Positions 1 to 9,390 of a stretch of 64,000 nucleotides of DNA are shown here, one piece after another. Every line of letters begins with the position of its first letter. Position 1 is the stretch's first letter. The DNA lies in the NCBI RefSeq assembly GCF_009389715.1, contig NW_024067730.1:310001-374000 (forward strand), in the 5' to 3' direction. This DNA comes from Phoenix dactylifera. Its lineage: Eukaryota > Streptophyta > Magnoliopsida > Arecales > Arecaceae. Under the pieces are notes generated by a model. The model had not been told where the DNA came from, made no database searches, and saw nothing but the letters and a program-made list of their open reading frames with translations. The translations under genes were made by a program, and so were the position numbers.

Positions 1-256
1 AATCTATCTACAAAATAGTTATGCAAGAACCCATAACACATTAAAAATATAAATCAATAAGAGCAAAGGTTCAGAATTTACTTCAAAGAAAGCAATACAT
101 CAAAGGTTCCTCCATCACCCTTCACCTAAGGAATCAGCCACTCATTTTACAAATTAGTCCCCCTTCCATTTTTTTTCTTTTCTTTGGCCCGAAACAGAGT
201 ATCTCTTCTTTATTTCTTTTTTTCTTTTCTAATGGCTCATCCTCTGTTTCTACCGA

Positions 257-1010
257 ATGGGAGTGGCTCTATTTTTTTTTTCCTTTGAATCTCGCAGAGC
301 GCCTCCTCTTCTCACTCAGCCGAGAGGTTTATTTCAAGCTGGGATCGATCCCCTTCTCACACGCGGTGGAGATGAGCGGACCCGATGGATCTGGGGCGTG
401 GATCGCGGGATCATGGTTGCTGGGATTCGGATGGAGGTTTGGAGCTGGGATCACGGACGCCTGCGGGATCTGGGAAGGGCTGAAACGTGGAGATGCTGGC
501 GAACGGAAGAGTTGGGAGTTGAACGCGAGAGATTCGCAAACGGACGCGATGGAGAGATTCGCGGATGACTGCTGAATCATATGCAGAGAAGATTGCACGC
601 GGGAGAAGCGGAAGGAAGCTGAGATCTTTGCTGGAATCTTGGATGCGATCTCAGATGGCTGAAATGTAGATGAGATGCTAATCCGGAAGCAGTGGACGCT
701 CGCAAACGGAATGCGGAGATGGAGCTAGCTCTCGGACGGTTGAGGATGACACGCTGGTGGGGAGAAAGATCGCGTGAGAGTGGATCTTGGATGCGGACGG
801 CTGGTCGCAGGAGGATCGGACTGCTGGCGCTTGGATGGAGTTGCTCGCGAACGGACGCTGGGAGGATCCAACGCTGAGAGGAATCTGGAAGATGCGCAGA
901 TGGGTGCGGAGATGACGGACGCGGTGGATGCTTCGCAATTCTTCCACGCGGGCGGATGGGCTTCACACGGCTCAGATGCTTGGGCTCACACAGAAGATTG
1001 AAGCTGCGAT
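257..1010. other. GC- and CpG-rich tract, no convincing gene
   Basis: This stretch is far richer in G, C and CpG than the AT-rich DNA on both sides. It contains loosely repeated short words such as GGATCTTGGATGCGGACGG and GGACGCTGGGAGGATCC. Short open frames exist on both strands, but they overlap, encode low-complexity Arg/Ser/Pro sequence and match no family I recognise. I read it as degraded repeat DNA or part of an old retroelement. A GC-rich first exon of an unknown gene is possible but unsupported. Confidence 0.3.
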
Positions 1011-1386
1011 GAAGTGGACGGCTGAACTTGACCTCCTTCTAGTGTGCAACTGGGGTTGACACATGCGGTTGGCTGGTCACCTGCAGTGATGCATATTTTT
1101 GAACCTAATGTGCATTTTAGCTTGATTTCCGATCACCTGCACCCCACAAAAATATAATATTAATGCAGCACATTTATCATTTTTTTGTTAGCAATAATAC
1201 TAATTTAAGTGATGTGTAGATCGCACTTTTGTGCTCTCATCATTTGTATTGCAAGAAGAAAGATAATTTGTTTTGTTAGGAGCATAGCAAGTGGGAAGAA
1301 TACAAGAAGGGCTCAAAAGTTCTTAAGAAAGCCCCACTTTATTAGGCCAAGTTACAAGTTCAAAGGATTCAAGTTGGGGGGGCAAT
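1011..1386 (+). other. 3' end of a decayed LTR element, with polypurine tract
   Basis: No gene is visible. The last bases, about 1373-1386, read TTGGGGGGGCAATT, which looks like the polypurine tract used to prime plus-strand synthesis just before a 3' LTR. The 150 bases before it are probably the tail of the retroelement interior. No pol domain can be recognised in any frame. Confidence 0.35.
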
Positions 1387-2905
1387 TCTAAGAAAAATTT
1401 AAAAGAACAGTTCTTGAGTCAACTCCTGGAAGCTTGGAGTCGATTCTGGCATTTTGGAGTCCCATGGCATAGAGCTCAAGTCAAATCCTACTTTACTCGA
1501 GCCGTCTCTCTCAGTCAAGACTGAAAGATGATTTTTCAGGAACAGTGCTCGAGTCGACTCCAGCTCGAGCCAACTCCAGCTCTACTGGAGCTGACTCCAA
1601 TTCTGCAGGAGCTGACTCCACTGCGACTGACAGGCATAACAATTACTTTTTTACGGCTCCAATGGCTAGTTTTTCACTCCCAACAGCTCTATTTCCTCTC
1701 TAACGGCTAGGAGAAGTTTTTCACATGTTCTTAAGACTATAAATTCATAGAAACACCATCAAACAATATAGAGAGAGCTCCACAAGATCAAATCTTTCTT
1801 GAACCCTAAAAAAGAGAGTATAACGCCAAAATCCACAAAAAGGCCAAATATTTAAGCAAGAAGTGAGCTATTCAAGTTAGGATCAATCAGAGCATACACT
1901 AAGAGCCTCAAGATCACATTCTCAACCTCAACAAATTGGTGAAGAGCTTCAAAGATCAACCACTTCACCAATCAAAGTTTTGCTCTTTTTCATTTGTGTT
2001 TTATATCTTGAGCTTAATTCTAGTGTGCTTTAATTTCTTCAATTCTTGCACTTGTAAAGGTTCTTCCAAACCTAAATTGGAAGTTGTTGAATCAGAGAGA
2101 TTCAACAAGAAAAAAAATTTTGGTTGGTGTGCCTTGGAACAAACTAACTGGATTGTTCGTGAGCTCGAAAAATAAATGGTGTAAAGGTTTTAGTTGGTAA
2201 GCCTTTGAAAAAATCAACTGGGTTGATTGTGAACCCGAAAAATAATTGGTATAGGTTTTGGTTGGTGAGCCTGTGAAAACCAACTTGGGTTAGTTGTGAT
2301 CTCGGAAAAATAACGAGTTGGGTTGTGAACTCGGAAAACAACCACACTGCAATCAGGAAGATTATAGTGGAATTCCTAAGAGAGCTTGGGGATGGATGTA
2401 GGTGCAGTTGGCACTGAATTACTATACTTCTGGTATATTTGTAATGCTTTGTTTCTTCTTTAGCTTACTTGCATATTCATTCAGTTGCAATTCTAGTTAA
2501 AGTCGTTTAGCTAGTTCTAACTTGCTTCATCTTCATCTAGCTGACTTTGATTAGAACTGTACTCTTAATGTATTAAGTTAGTTCCTCTGTTTAGATTATC
2601 CCTTCGCTATACTTAACTCTTATTTGCACATTCTTTAGGTGCAAGTATATTTAAATTGTTTAACGAAGTTTCACTTGATAAATTTGCATCAAGATTCATT
2701 GTATTAAGTTAGACTAATCTTTTATTGAGATCATTTATCCGCTACTTAATAGTTTTAATCTTGATTAGATTAATCTGTTGCTAAGTTTAAATTCCACTGT
2801 GCATCCATATAACTTAGCTAAATTAACTCAAAAATTTAGAAGTAATTAAAAGTTTTGAAAAGCCCAATTCACCCCTCCCTCTTGGGCTGCATCTACTGGG
2901 CAACA
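1387..2905 (+). mobile_element. LTR (probably 3' or solo LTR of a Copia-type element)
   Basis: The block lies directly after a G-rich polypurine tract and ends in CTACTGGGCAACA, preceded by the stretch CCCAATTCACCCCTCCCTC, which is common near the end of Copia LTRs of monocots. A TATA box (TATAAATT) lies at about 1738-1745, suitable for LTR transcription. The U3 part repeats short GAGTCGACTCC-like words. No tRNA primer binding site follows position 2905, so this is a 3' or solo LTR. The first bases are TCTAAG rather than TGTAAG, so the start is inferred. Confidence 0.55.
2118..2340 (+). repeat. Tandem repeat of about 70 bp, three units plus partial, inside the LTR
   Basis: The word TTTTGGTTGGTG (or TTTTAGTTGGTA) recurs at 2118, 2188 and 2256. 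Each copy is followed by a CAACTGG-type word and by GAACCCGAAAAATAA or a close variant. Spacing is 70 and 68 bp. It lies in the transcribed part of the Copia LTR. Confidence 0.7.
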
Positions 2906-3467
2906 AATTACATTAAAGAATTACATTGTAGAGGAAGTGATGATATTCTTGCTAGAAGTTTGAAATCAACAAGAGAAAAAGAAAGATATAGAATAAAAAT
3001 GTCACTTGAAAGATTATTTTTTCTGGTTCAGATGACAAAGATGATAATGATGCTGAAGGATCCTCATGATTGAATCTTGTCAAGTTATTACTTCTAATGC
3101 TGGTAAAAGCAAAAGTCATAATGAAGGCGGCTCTAAAAAATCATTTGAATGTAACTATGAGATGTTATCAGACCCTGAACCTGAACTCCATTATTTTTTT
3201 TATGAGATGAGAAATTGCTTTAAAGGCAAGAAACCACAAGCTTCCCGGTCTTGTAGATGTCATCATCTTCAAATAATGCCAGACTTACAAGAAAAATAAA
3301 AAGATAGAAAAGTACAATAAGGAGTTATCAGAGAATCAATAATTTGGACTCTGCTGCTTCAAACTGACAAAGTACAACTGTTTGTTACCAGCAATAACCA
3401 AACCAGTTGGGCAGTGAGTTTCTTAGGCGTAGATTGAGAATTGGATTAAGTTTGAGTCAGCACAGAG
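2906..3467 (+). other. AT-rich interval between two LTRs, no recognised gene
   Basis: Two short open frames (2855-3073 and 3066-3299, + strand) are rich in Lys, Ser and Glu, and the second includes an Asp-Pro-Glu-Pro-Glu stretch. They resemble the linker part of a retrotransposon gag only vaguely. No zinc knuckle or other motif is intact. I see no reliable feature here. Confidence 0.25.
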
Positions 3468-5802
3468 TATTAGAAGTATGCCCTAGAAACCAATATAGCA
3501 GACGCATTGTATTAATTCTAGGACATAACAATTATACTTGATCATTTTATTCATCAATTAAATTAGGTCTTCTTTTTATTCATGTTATTATGTGTCCATG
3601 AATCGTCCTAGGAATTAATGAGATAATAACACATATTTTCAAGAGTTGAGAATTTAAGACATGTGTCATTAGGTAATTTCTGAACTGCTCCTGATTGAAG
3701 GATCATCATGAAGGACGGTGATCGATCCGATAAGATTAGTGCATAGATCACTTTTCTTGATGGACAAGTCTTAAGTCCACAGTATAGCGACACTGGGGTG
3801 ATTGTGCAAGTGTTTGTTAGAGAACAAGGGTACTGAGTGTGACCAAAGCAAGAAGTCACTTGGATGTCTATCCACTCGTCAGTGACTTACTTGATGCTGC
3901 AGTTGTATGACTAGTATTTAGACCTGCGATGCCTCAGCTAATCACGGTGAGATTGCTGTAGTTTGACGAGCACATAAACATTGGCCCTAAGGATCCTTGT
4001 GGTGCAGATTGGCTGTGGTAGGTTCACTGTCGGATTAGAGCTGCATCTAGATGGGATCTATCAACCTTGACAGATTAGGAGAGATCCTATGTGATTTATG
4101 AGACTAAGTTCGAAAGACCTTGGCCATGGCAGTTCTGGAAAAAGAGTTTTCTAATCTCAAATTTGAGTCAAATAAATCCAACATAAGACAGACGATGGAG
4201 TTTGACGAGTTATCCATAACCTCCATCATGTCGGGATCCATGATAGAGGCACTGTATCATACACTAACTGCACCTAGAGGTTCATCCCTTCCGTTCTACT
4301 GGGTTGTCACTATATGCTGCTAGGTGTTACTAGTGGATTGTGAGACTTGAAGGCATTCACTTGGTGATCAGTGAACCTTAAGAGTAGAGTTGAAATCATT
4401 TCAACCCATTGAAAGAAATTTCGATGATATTATGATAGAGATCATAATATATCTCACTACCAGTCAGAATAGAACCTACGAGATCACACATATTAGAGAT
4501 TTTGATCGTTCCGAAGGTTGGATTACGATTTGGAATCGAAATTAAAATTGATTGTCAATTTGATTGACAATTGGTTTAACTCGCTAAGAGTTAGTGAGTT
4601 AAAGAAGAAGGAATTGCAATTGGATTATAATTTAATTGATTTAATTGGACCTAATTAAATTAGGTTTAACCTTATTGGATAAGGATGGAAAGGCCTAATT
4701 AATTAGAACTCCTTATTAGATAAGGAACTTGATTCATGAAGTCCAATTCAAGTCCTAATTGGATTAGGATTCATATAAATCAATTTGGAGGACACATTGG
4801 GTTCTAAGTGGATTAAAATTCAATTGGTCAGGTGGGACCATGTAAATCCTACTTGGATTAGGAGACCCATGTATGGAAGGAAGGGAGAGAACCTTTTCTC
4901 CATGCGTGAGGAGCAAAGAAGGAAAGAGGGAGGGGCGTCCGCCCCTCCTCCTTCTCACACGCACCAAGAAAGGAGGGGTGTCCGCCCCTCCTTTCCTTTC
5001 ATGGTCTCCACGCCAAGTGGAGGGGTGGATCTCCTCCTCCTCCTGGTTCACGCGGATTGCCACATGGTATAACCACATCCCTTGGATTCTCTTCAAACTC
5101 TTTTAAGTAAGGGTTATGATAGAATTAAGTAAGGGGTGTTGCAGATTTTGGAGGGATGAATCAAGGAGTGATTGATCTCTAAAATTATTCCTTGTTTGTA
5201 TGGGCATGAGATGCCTATTTAAAAGGGCTCTAGCATGAAGCATAAAAAAATGAGAAGCCCTCTGCTGCCGCCACCCTCTCCCTCTTTCTTCCCTTTGGCG
5301 TGAGCAAGAAAGAAAGAAGAAGAGCCACCGTCTTCTTCCTCCTCCCCTTCGACGTTCGTCGTCTTCCTTCTTCTTCCTCTCAAAGTAATCAAGGAGTTGA
5401 TTAAAGAAGAGGAATTCAGCCATCAAAGATGATCTCTGCAAGGGAGCTAGCACCCCGGTGAGATCTTGGAGCGATCTGTACCTCGTGTGGATACCTATAG
5501 AGGTCGGACGCTTGTGCGGCTTCAAGGAAACTAGAAATCCTACGATCATCAGATGCGGTGAAGTTCTACCCGCTCAAAGGTAAACATTAGATCTTTATAA
5601 ATTCTATACAATTAGAAATTGTAGTAGATCTGAAATTAATCTAGTCTTTTAATTTTAATCTTTTCTTTAGATTTCATAAATCTGAGTTAGAGAATTCTAG
5701 AAATTTTTGAAATCTACGTTTCCTAGAACATTCATGAGATGAACAACCCCGTACGTGTCTTTCCGCTGCGATCGTCGCAATGCGTGCGGGGGTAATCCGA
5801 TA
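3468..5802 (+). mobile_element. Copia-type 5' LTR, about 2.3 kb
   Basis: The block starts TATTAGAAGTATGCCCTAG, a degenerate form of a TGTTAGAAGTATGCCC LTR start. It ends at 5802, directly before a methionine-tRNA-like primer binding site. The terminal TG/CA dinucleotides have both decayed to TA. A TATA-like box, TATTTAAAA, lies at 5216-5224, so R-U5 would run from about 5250 to 5802. Within it, 4920-5010 holds a repeated CGCCCCTCC motif. Several open frames cross the LTR on both strands but none resembles a protein family. Confidence 0.6.
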
Positions 5803-5816
5803 GTGATATCAGAGCC
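5803..5816 (+). promoter_or_regulatory. Primer binding site of the Copia element
   Basis: The sequence TGATATCAGAGCC at 5804-5816 differs by one base from TGGTATCAGAGC(C), the usual complement of the 3' end of initiator methionine tRNA. It sits directly after the LTR, as expected for minus-strand priming. Confidence 0.75.
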
Positions 5817-5981
5817 GCGTTTAAGGAATTTAGATTAAGATTAATAGGCATGATTAGGATTTAATTTAGATATGAAATTTTTATATGCTTGCTGAAATTT
5901 TAGCATACAGATTTTCGTTATAAAATCTTTATCTTGCATGTTGTTTTAATTAAAACAATGAGATTGCAAATAATTAAAACA
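5817..5981 (+). other. Copia leader remnant, cut off by a Gypsy LTR
   Basis: This is AT-rich untranslated leader of the Copia element that begins at 3468. It stops abruptly at 5982, where sequence homologous to the interior of a Gypsy LTR begins. No gag or pol of the Copia element follows here or after 13391, so everything downstream of the leader has been lost. Confidence 0.5.
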
Positions 5982-6468
5982 TGTCTTGCCAATGCCCTTC
6001 TACGTGGCAGTACATTACAGCACCACCATGCTATGCTTCGATTGCTGGCCCTCGACAGTTGAAGGATGTCACCATGACTACTCCGGCCATACCCTGTTGT
6101 GACTGTCAACACCTTACCGTTCTCGAGAACGGACAGCACCACATGCCACCAACCAGCCTAAGCTGCGCGCCATTCGGCTCAGAGCCACGTCTCCTCATGA
6201 CGAGGGCAAATAGTGCCTCTGCCACCTGGCTTCTCCACCGGGACTATAAATAGCCCGGTCAGGTAACTTCTAAGAAACTTTTTGGTTGGACCAAATTTAT
6301 CCCACTCTAACTTGATCGTCGGAGGGGCCTCATCGGAAATATCGGTGAGGCTTTGTGCAGGTCCGCCGCCGTCGCGTAGGAGGTGGCCCCCGTCTTCTTC
6401 TTCCAACCACCGGCATCTCCCCCGACTCCTCCGGTGTGGTCACCCTCGGGCCAAATTGAACCACAACA
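5982..6468 (+). mobile_element. 5' LTR of the Gypsy element, truncated at its left end
   Basis: It matches positions 12904-13391 along nearly its whole length and ends in CCACAACA, as the 3' LTR does. It includes a TATA box TATAAATA at 6245-6252. The 3' LTR continues about 390 bp further upstream to a polypurine tract at 12505-12519, so this copy lacks its U3 start. The join with Copia leader DNA is at about 5982. Confidence 0.75.
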
Positions 6469-6472
6469 TTTC

Positions 6473-6489
6473 TGGTGCTAGAGGAAGGG
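6473..6489 (+). promoter_or_regulatory. Primer binding site candidate of the Gypsy element
   Basis: TGGTGCTAGAGGAAGGG begins four bases after the LTR end. The position and the TGGYGCTAGA pattern fit a tRNA primer site of plant Gypsy elements. I cannot name the tRNA with certainty. Confidence 0.5.
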
Positions 6490-6497
6490 CCTGAGCC

Positions 6498-7197
6498 ATG
6501 ACCATGAGGATAATGAGCCAGGGAGCCCCAAACGCATCGAGCAGCCGGGAATCAGCGTCCGACTGCTCCCTCCAAAGTCCACCCCCTGCAACGCATGTAC
6601 CGGCAGACCAAATTTCTCAGATCCAGCCAGAACAGTTTTATTTGCTCGCCCAGCAAGTCAAAGATCTGGCTGTGGTTATTCAAACCCTTCATCCAGCCGG
6701 AACTTCATCAATAGCTGGACGCGACAGGAAAGTCAAGAAAGCAGGGCGAAAAATTTAGATGCTTTGGGATCAGGTTGCAGAACTCCGCGAGGAGCGCTAT
6801 CGATCGAGGAGCAGGTTTCCTCGGAGGTCCGGAAGACATGTCTCCCACCGAAGTTTTGAGTACACTCCTCTCATATTCTCCTGGCCGAGATCCTCATGAA
6901 AATTGAGGGTTGTGGCTATCTCCAATCTCCTCCGAAGATGCGACCATCCAAGTCACAGAAGCGTTTGGGCAAATACTGCCACTTCCATAGGGATCACGAT
7001 CACGACATAGAGGATTATTACCAGCTCCATGATAAGATCGAAGTAATCATCCGCCAAGGCCTCCTGAACCATCTCGTCGGTGGATCGACCGATATAGCGG
7101 AGCTCAATGGACAGACTTTGGGGCCATCTGATGGGCCTGATGACGGACGCCCTGGCATGGGCACTATCAACGCGCCGTCTATGTATCTTATGCGTTA
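6498..7197 (+). pseudogene. Decayed Gypsy gag
   Basis: Gag is the structural polyprotein that packages element RNA in cytoplasmic particles. Two pieces remain. An N-terminal piece (6498-6758, 86 aa) is rich in Ser, Pro and Gln, as the variable start of plant Gypsy gags usually is. A C-terminal piece (6896-7195) contains the motif KYCHFHRDHDHD followed by an acidic/basic stretch with YYQLHDKIE. This corresponds to the conserved 'YCxFHxxxGHxTEDC' region of Tat-lineage gags. The central capsid domain is missing: between about 6850 and 6890 the sequence jumps from the N-terminal linker to the end of the capsid, with a frame change. The His-Asp-Ile-Glu-Asp-Tyr form replaces the usual Cys with Tyr. 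No pol frame follows. The identification rests on the C-terminal motif. Confidence 0.65.
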
Positions 7198-7440
7198 ACG
7201 CCGCCTTGGCCCCAAGGGGCTGGGAAGAGGCCACACTCTCATCGGCCCAGGGCTAGCGACTCTAGATGTAAATTACTCCCCCAAGAAAGGGCCATACCCC
7301 TTCAAGTCAGGGCTTTCTTCCCCCAGACTGTGTAAATTAGTGAAGTTATCCTCCAGAACTTTCTCAAGGTGTCTCTGAAGCACCCTAGTGGGCTCGGCGC
7401 ACTTTGGATGCCCTGGCGGCACGAGTTATATACCGATAAA

Positions 7441-8196
7441 TCTATAAAGTCGACCCTAGGGCTTGCCTCGGGGCGCCCCGCAGGACTTAGCGAGAGCCCG
7501 AGGGCCTCGCAACTGCAGGTTCTATCTATAAAGTTGTCCTTGAAGCTTGCCTCGGGGTGCCCTGTAGGACTTAGCGAGAGCCTGAGAGCCTCGTAAATGT
7601 AGGTTCTATGTGTAAAGTCGCCCCTGGAGCTCGCCTCGAGGCGCCCTGCAGGACTTGGCGAGAGCCCGAGGGCCTTGCAACTACAGGTTCTATCTATAAA
7701 GTCGCCCCTGGAGCTCGCCTCGGGGTGCCCTGCAGGACTTAGCGAGAGCCCGAGGACCTCGCAACTGCAGGTTCTATCTATAAAGTCGCCCCTAGAGCTT
7801 GCCTCAGGGTGCCCTACAGGACTTGGCGAGAGTCCGAGGGCCTCGCAAATGCAGGTTCTATTTGTAAAGTTGCCCCTAGAGCTCACCTCAGGGTGCTCTG
7901 CAGGACTTAGCGAGAGCCTGTGGGCCTCCAAACTGCAGGTTCTATCTATAAAGTCGCCCTTAGAGCTTACCTCAGGGTGCCCTGCAAGACTTAGTGAGAG
8001 CCCGAGGGCCTCTCAATTGCAGGTTCTATCTATAAAGTCGTCCCTAGAGCTCGTCTCGAAGTGCCTTACAGGACTTAGTGAGAGCCCGAGGGCCTCGCAA
8101 CTGCAGATTCTATCTATAAAGTCGCCCCTAGAGCTCACCTCGGGGCACCCTACAGGACTTAGCGAGAGTTCGAGAGCCTCACAACTCAGGTTCTAT
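7441..8196 (+). repeat. Tandem array A: nine units of exactly 84 bp
   Basis: The landmark TCTATAAAGTCG (with variants) recurs at 7441, 7525, 7609, 7693, 7777, 7861, 7945, 8029 and 8113, each step being 84 bp. Every unit contains CTGCAGGACTTAGCGAGAGC and GAGGGCCTCGCAA. Because 84 is a multiple of three, open frames run through many units on both strands (7675-8304 on +, 7302-7931 on -), giving a 28-residue peptide repeat with LSIKSPLELASG on +. The array lies between gag and the antisense gene, where pol would normally be. Confidence 0.9.
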
Positions 8197-8791
8197 TTAC
8201 AAAGTCATCCCTCGAGCTCGACTCGGGATGCCCTGCAGCGTCAACGGGGAGCCAAGGAAGAGCACCCCCGTTCGCAGGATTCTACAAATACGCCTCTGAT
8301 CTGAGTGGGGGGCATCTACAAAGTCATCCCTCGAGCTTGGCTCGGGATGCCCTACGGTGTCAACGGGGAGTCAAGAAAGAGCACCCCCATCCGCAGGATT
8401 CCACAAGTACACTTCTGATCTGACTGGAGGGCATCTACAAAATCATCCCTTGAGCTCGGCTCGAGATGCCCTGCGGCATCAACGGAAAGCCAAGGAAGAG
8501 CACCTCCGTCCGTAGGATTCCACAAGTACGCTTTTGATCTGAGTGGAGGGCATCTACAAAGTCATCCCTCGAGCTCGGCTTGGGATGCCCTGTAGGCGTC
8601 AACGGGGGGCCGAGGAAGAGCACCCCCATCCGCAGGATTCCACAAGTATGCCTCTGATCTGAGTGGGGGGCATCTACAAAGACATCCCTCGAGCTTGGCT
8701 CGGGATGCCCTGCGGCATCAACGGGGAGCCAAGGAAGAACACTTCCGTTCGTAGGATTCTACAAGTATGCCTCTGATCTGAGTAAGGGGGC
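8197..8791 (+). repeat. Tandem array B: five units of about 119 bp, related to array A
   Basis: The landmark TCTACAAAGTCATCCCTCG recurs at about 8195, 8314, 8433, 8552 and 8672, a step of 119-120 bp. Units also share CACAAGTACGCCTCTGATCT. The first 45 or so bases of each unit are a diverged form of the array A unit start (TCTATAAAGTCGCCCCT, then GAGCTCG, then a GGGATGCCCTGC-like word). Array B therefore seems to derive from the same seed with a different tail, and it follows array A with no gap. Confidence 0.85.
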
Positions 8792-9390
8792 AACTACAGT
8801 GTTCGTTTAAATCTCGGGTAGATGCTTATCCCCGAGCTCATTATTATTCCCGAGTTGGCGTTATCGCTCGGCCGGATTTCCAACCTCAAGTTGGCATTAG
8901 CCCTCGGGTGGATTTCTACTCTCGAATAGATGTTTATTCTTGAGTTCACCTATATTCTCGAGTTGGCGTTGGGCCTTGGGTGAGCTTCTATCCTTAAGCT
9001 AATCTCCAGTCAGTTTCTTCCTCCTCCGATGCCCTACTGGGCAAGGCTTAAAGCGGCCCGTACTATTAGATCAAGAGCTACAAGCTTGCCCTATGTAAGG
9101 TTTATCTTCGAATCGGAGGTATATGCCGAGCCAGAAGACTTCTGCAAATACCAAACGTGGCTCCTGCTATGTGAGATAGGCCTGGACCTAAGTTACATAG
9201 TTCGAATGTTGATATCCAAGCATGAAGCGGGACGAGCTCAAATACTTGATTCAGGGCAAAATATATTGAGAGAAATACGAACTTCATTGATAACAAAGGC
9301 CGAAGGCCAAATACAAGGGTGCCCAACCTTGAGGTTGGGTTAACCACAAAAGGCCCAAACGACCAACTTTACAAAAATAAAAACAAAAAA
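8792..9390. other. Spacer between the arrays and the antisense gene
   Basis: The first 200 bases repeat short words such as CTCGAGTTGGCGTT and CTCGGGTGGATTTCTA in decayed form, as if from a third, older array. The remainder, about 9000-9390, has no repeat and no protein I recognise. It probably includes the 3' untranslated region of the antisense gene, which reads leftwards and ends at about 9391. Confidence 0.4.

Noticed and set aside
577..966. 129-codon - strand frame and overlapping frames in the CpG-rich tract
   Set aside because: The frames are low-complexity Ser/Arg/Pro sequences that overlap on both strands. This is expected by chance in GC-rich DNA.
4764..5549. Open frames of 110 and 148 codons within the Copia LTR
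   Set aside because: They lie in the transcribed LTR region, carry Arg/Ser-rich low-complexity sequence and match no retroelement protein.
7302..7931. 209-codon open frame on the - strand (and a similar one on +, 7675-8304) as real proteins
   Set aside because: Both frames run through the 84-bp tandem array. The openness follows from the period being divisible by three, and no family similarity is seen.
7441..8791. Regular repeats as a possible CRISPR array
   Set aside because: Units abut without unique spacers, and the DNA is eukaryotic retrotransposon sequence.
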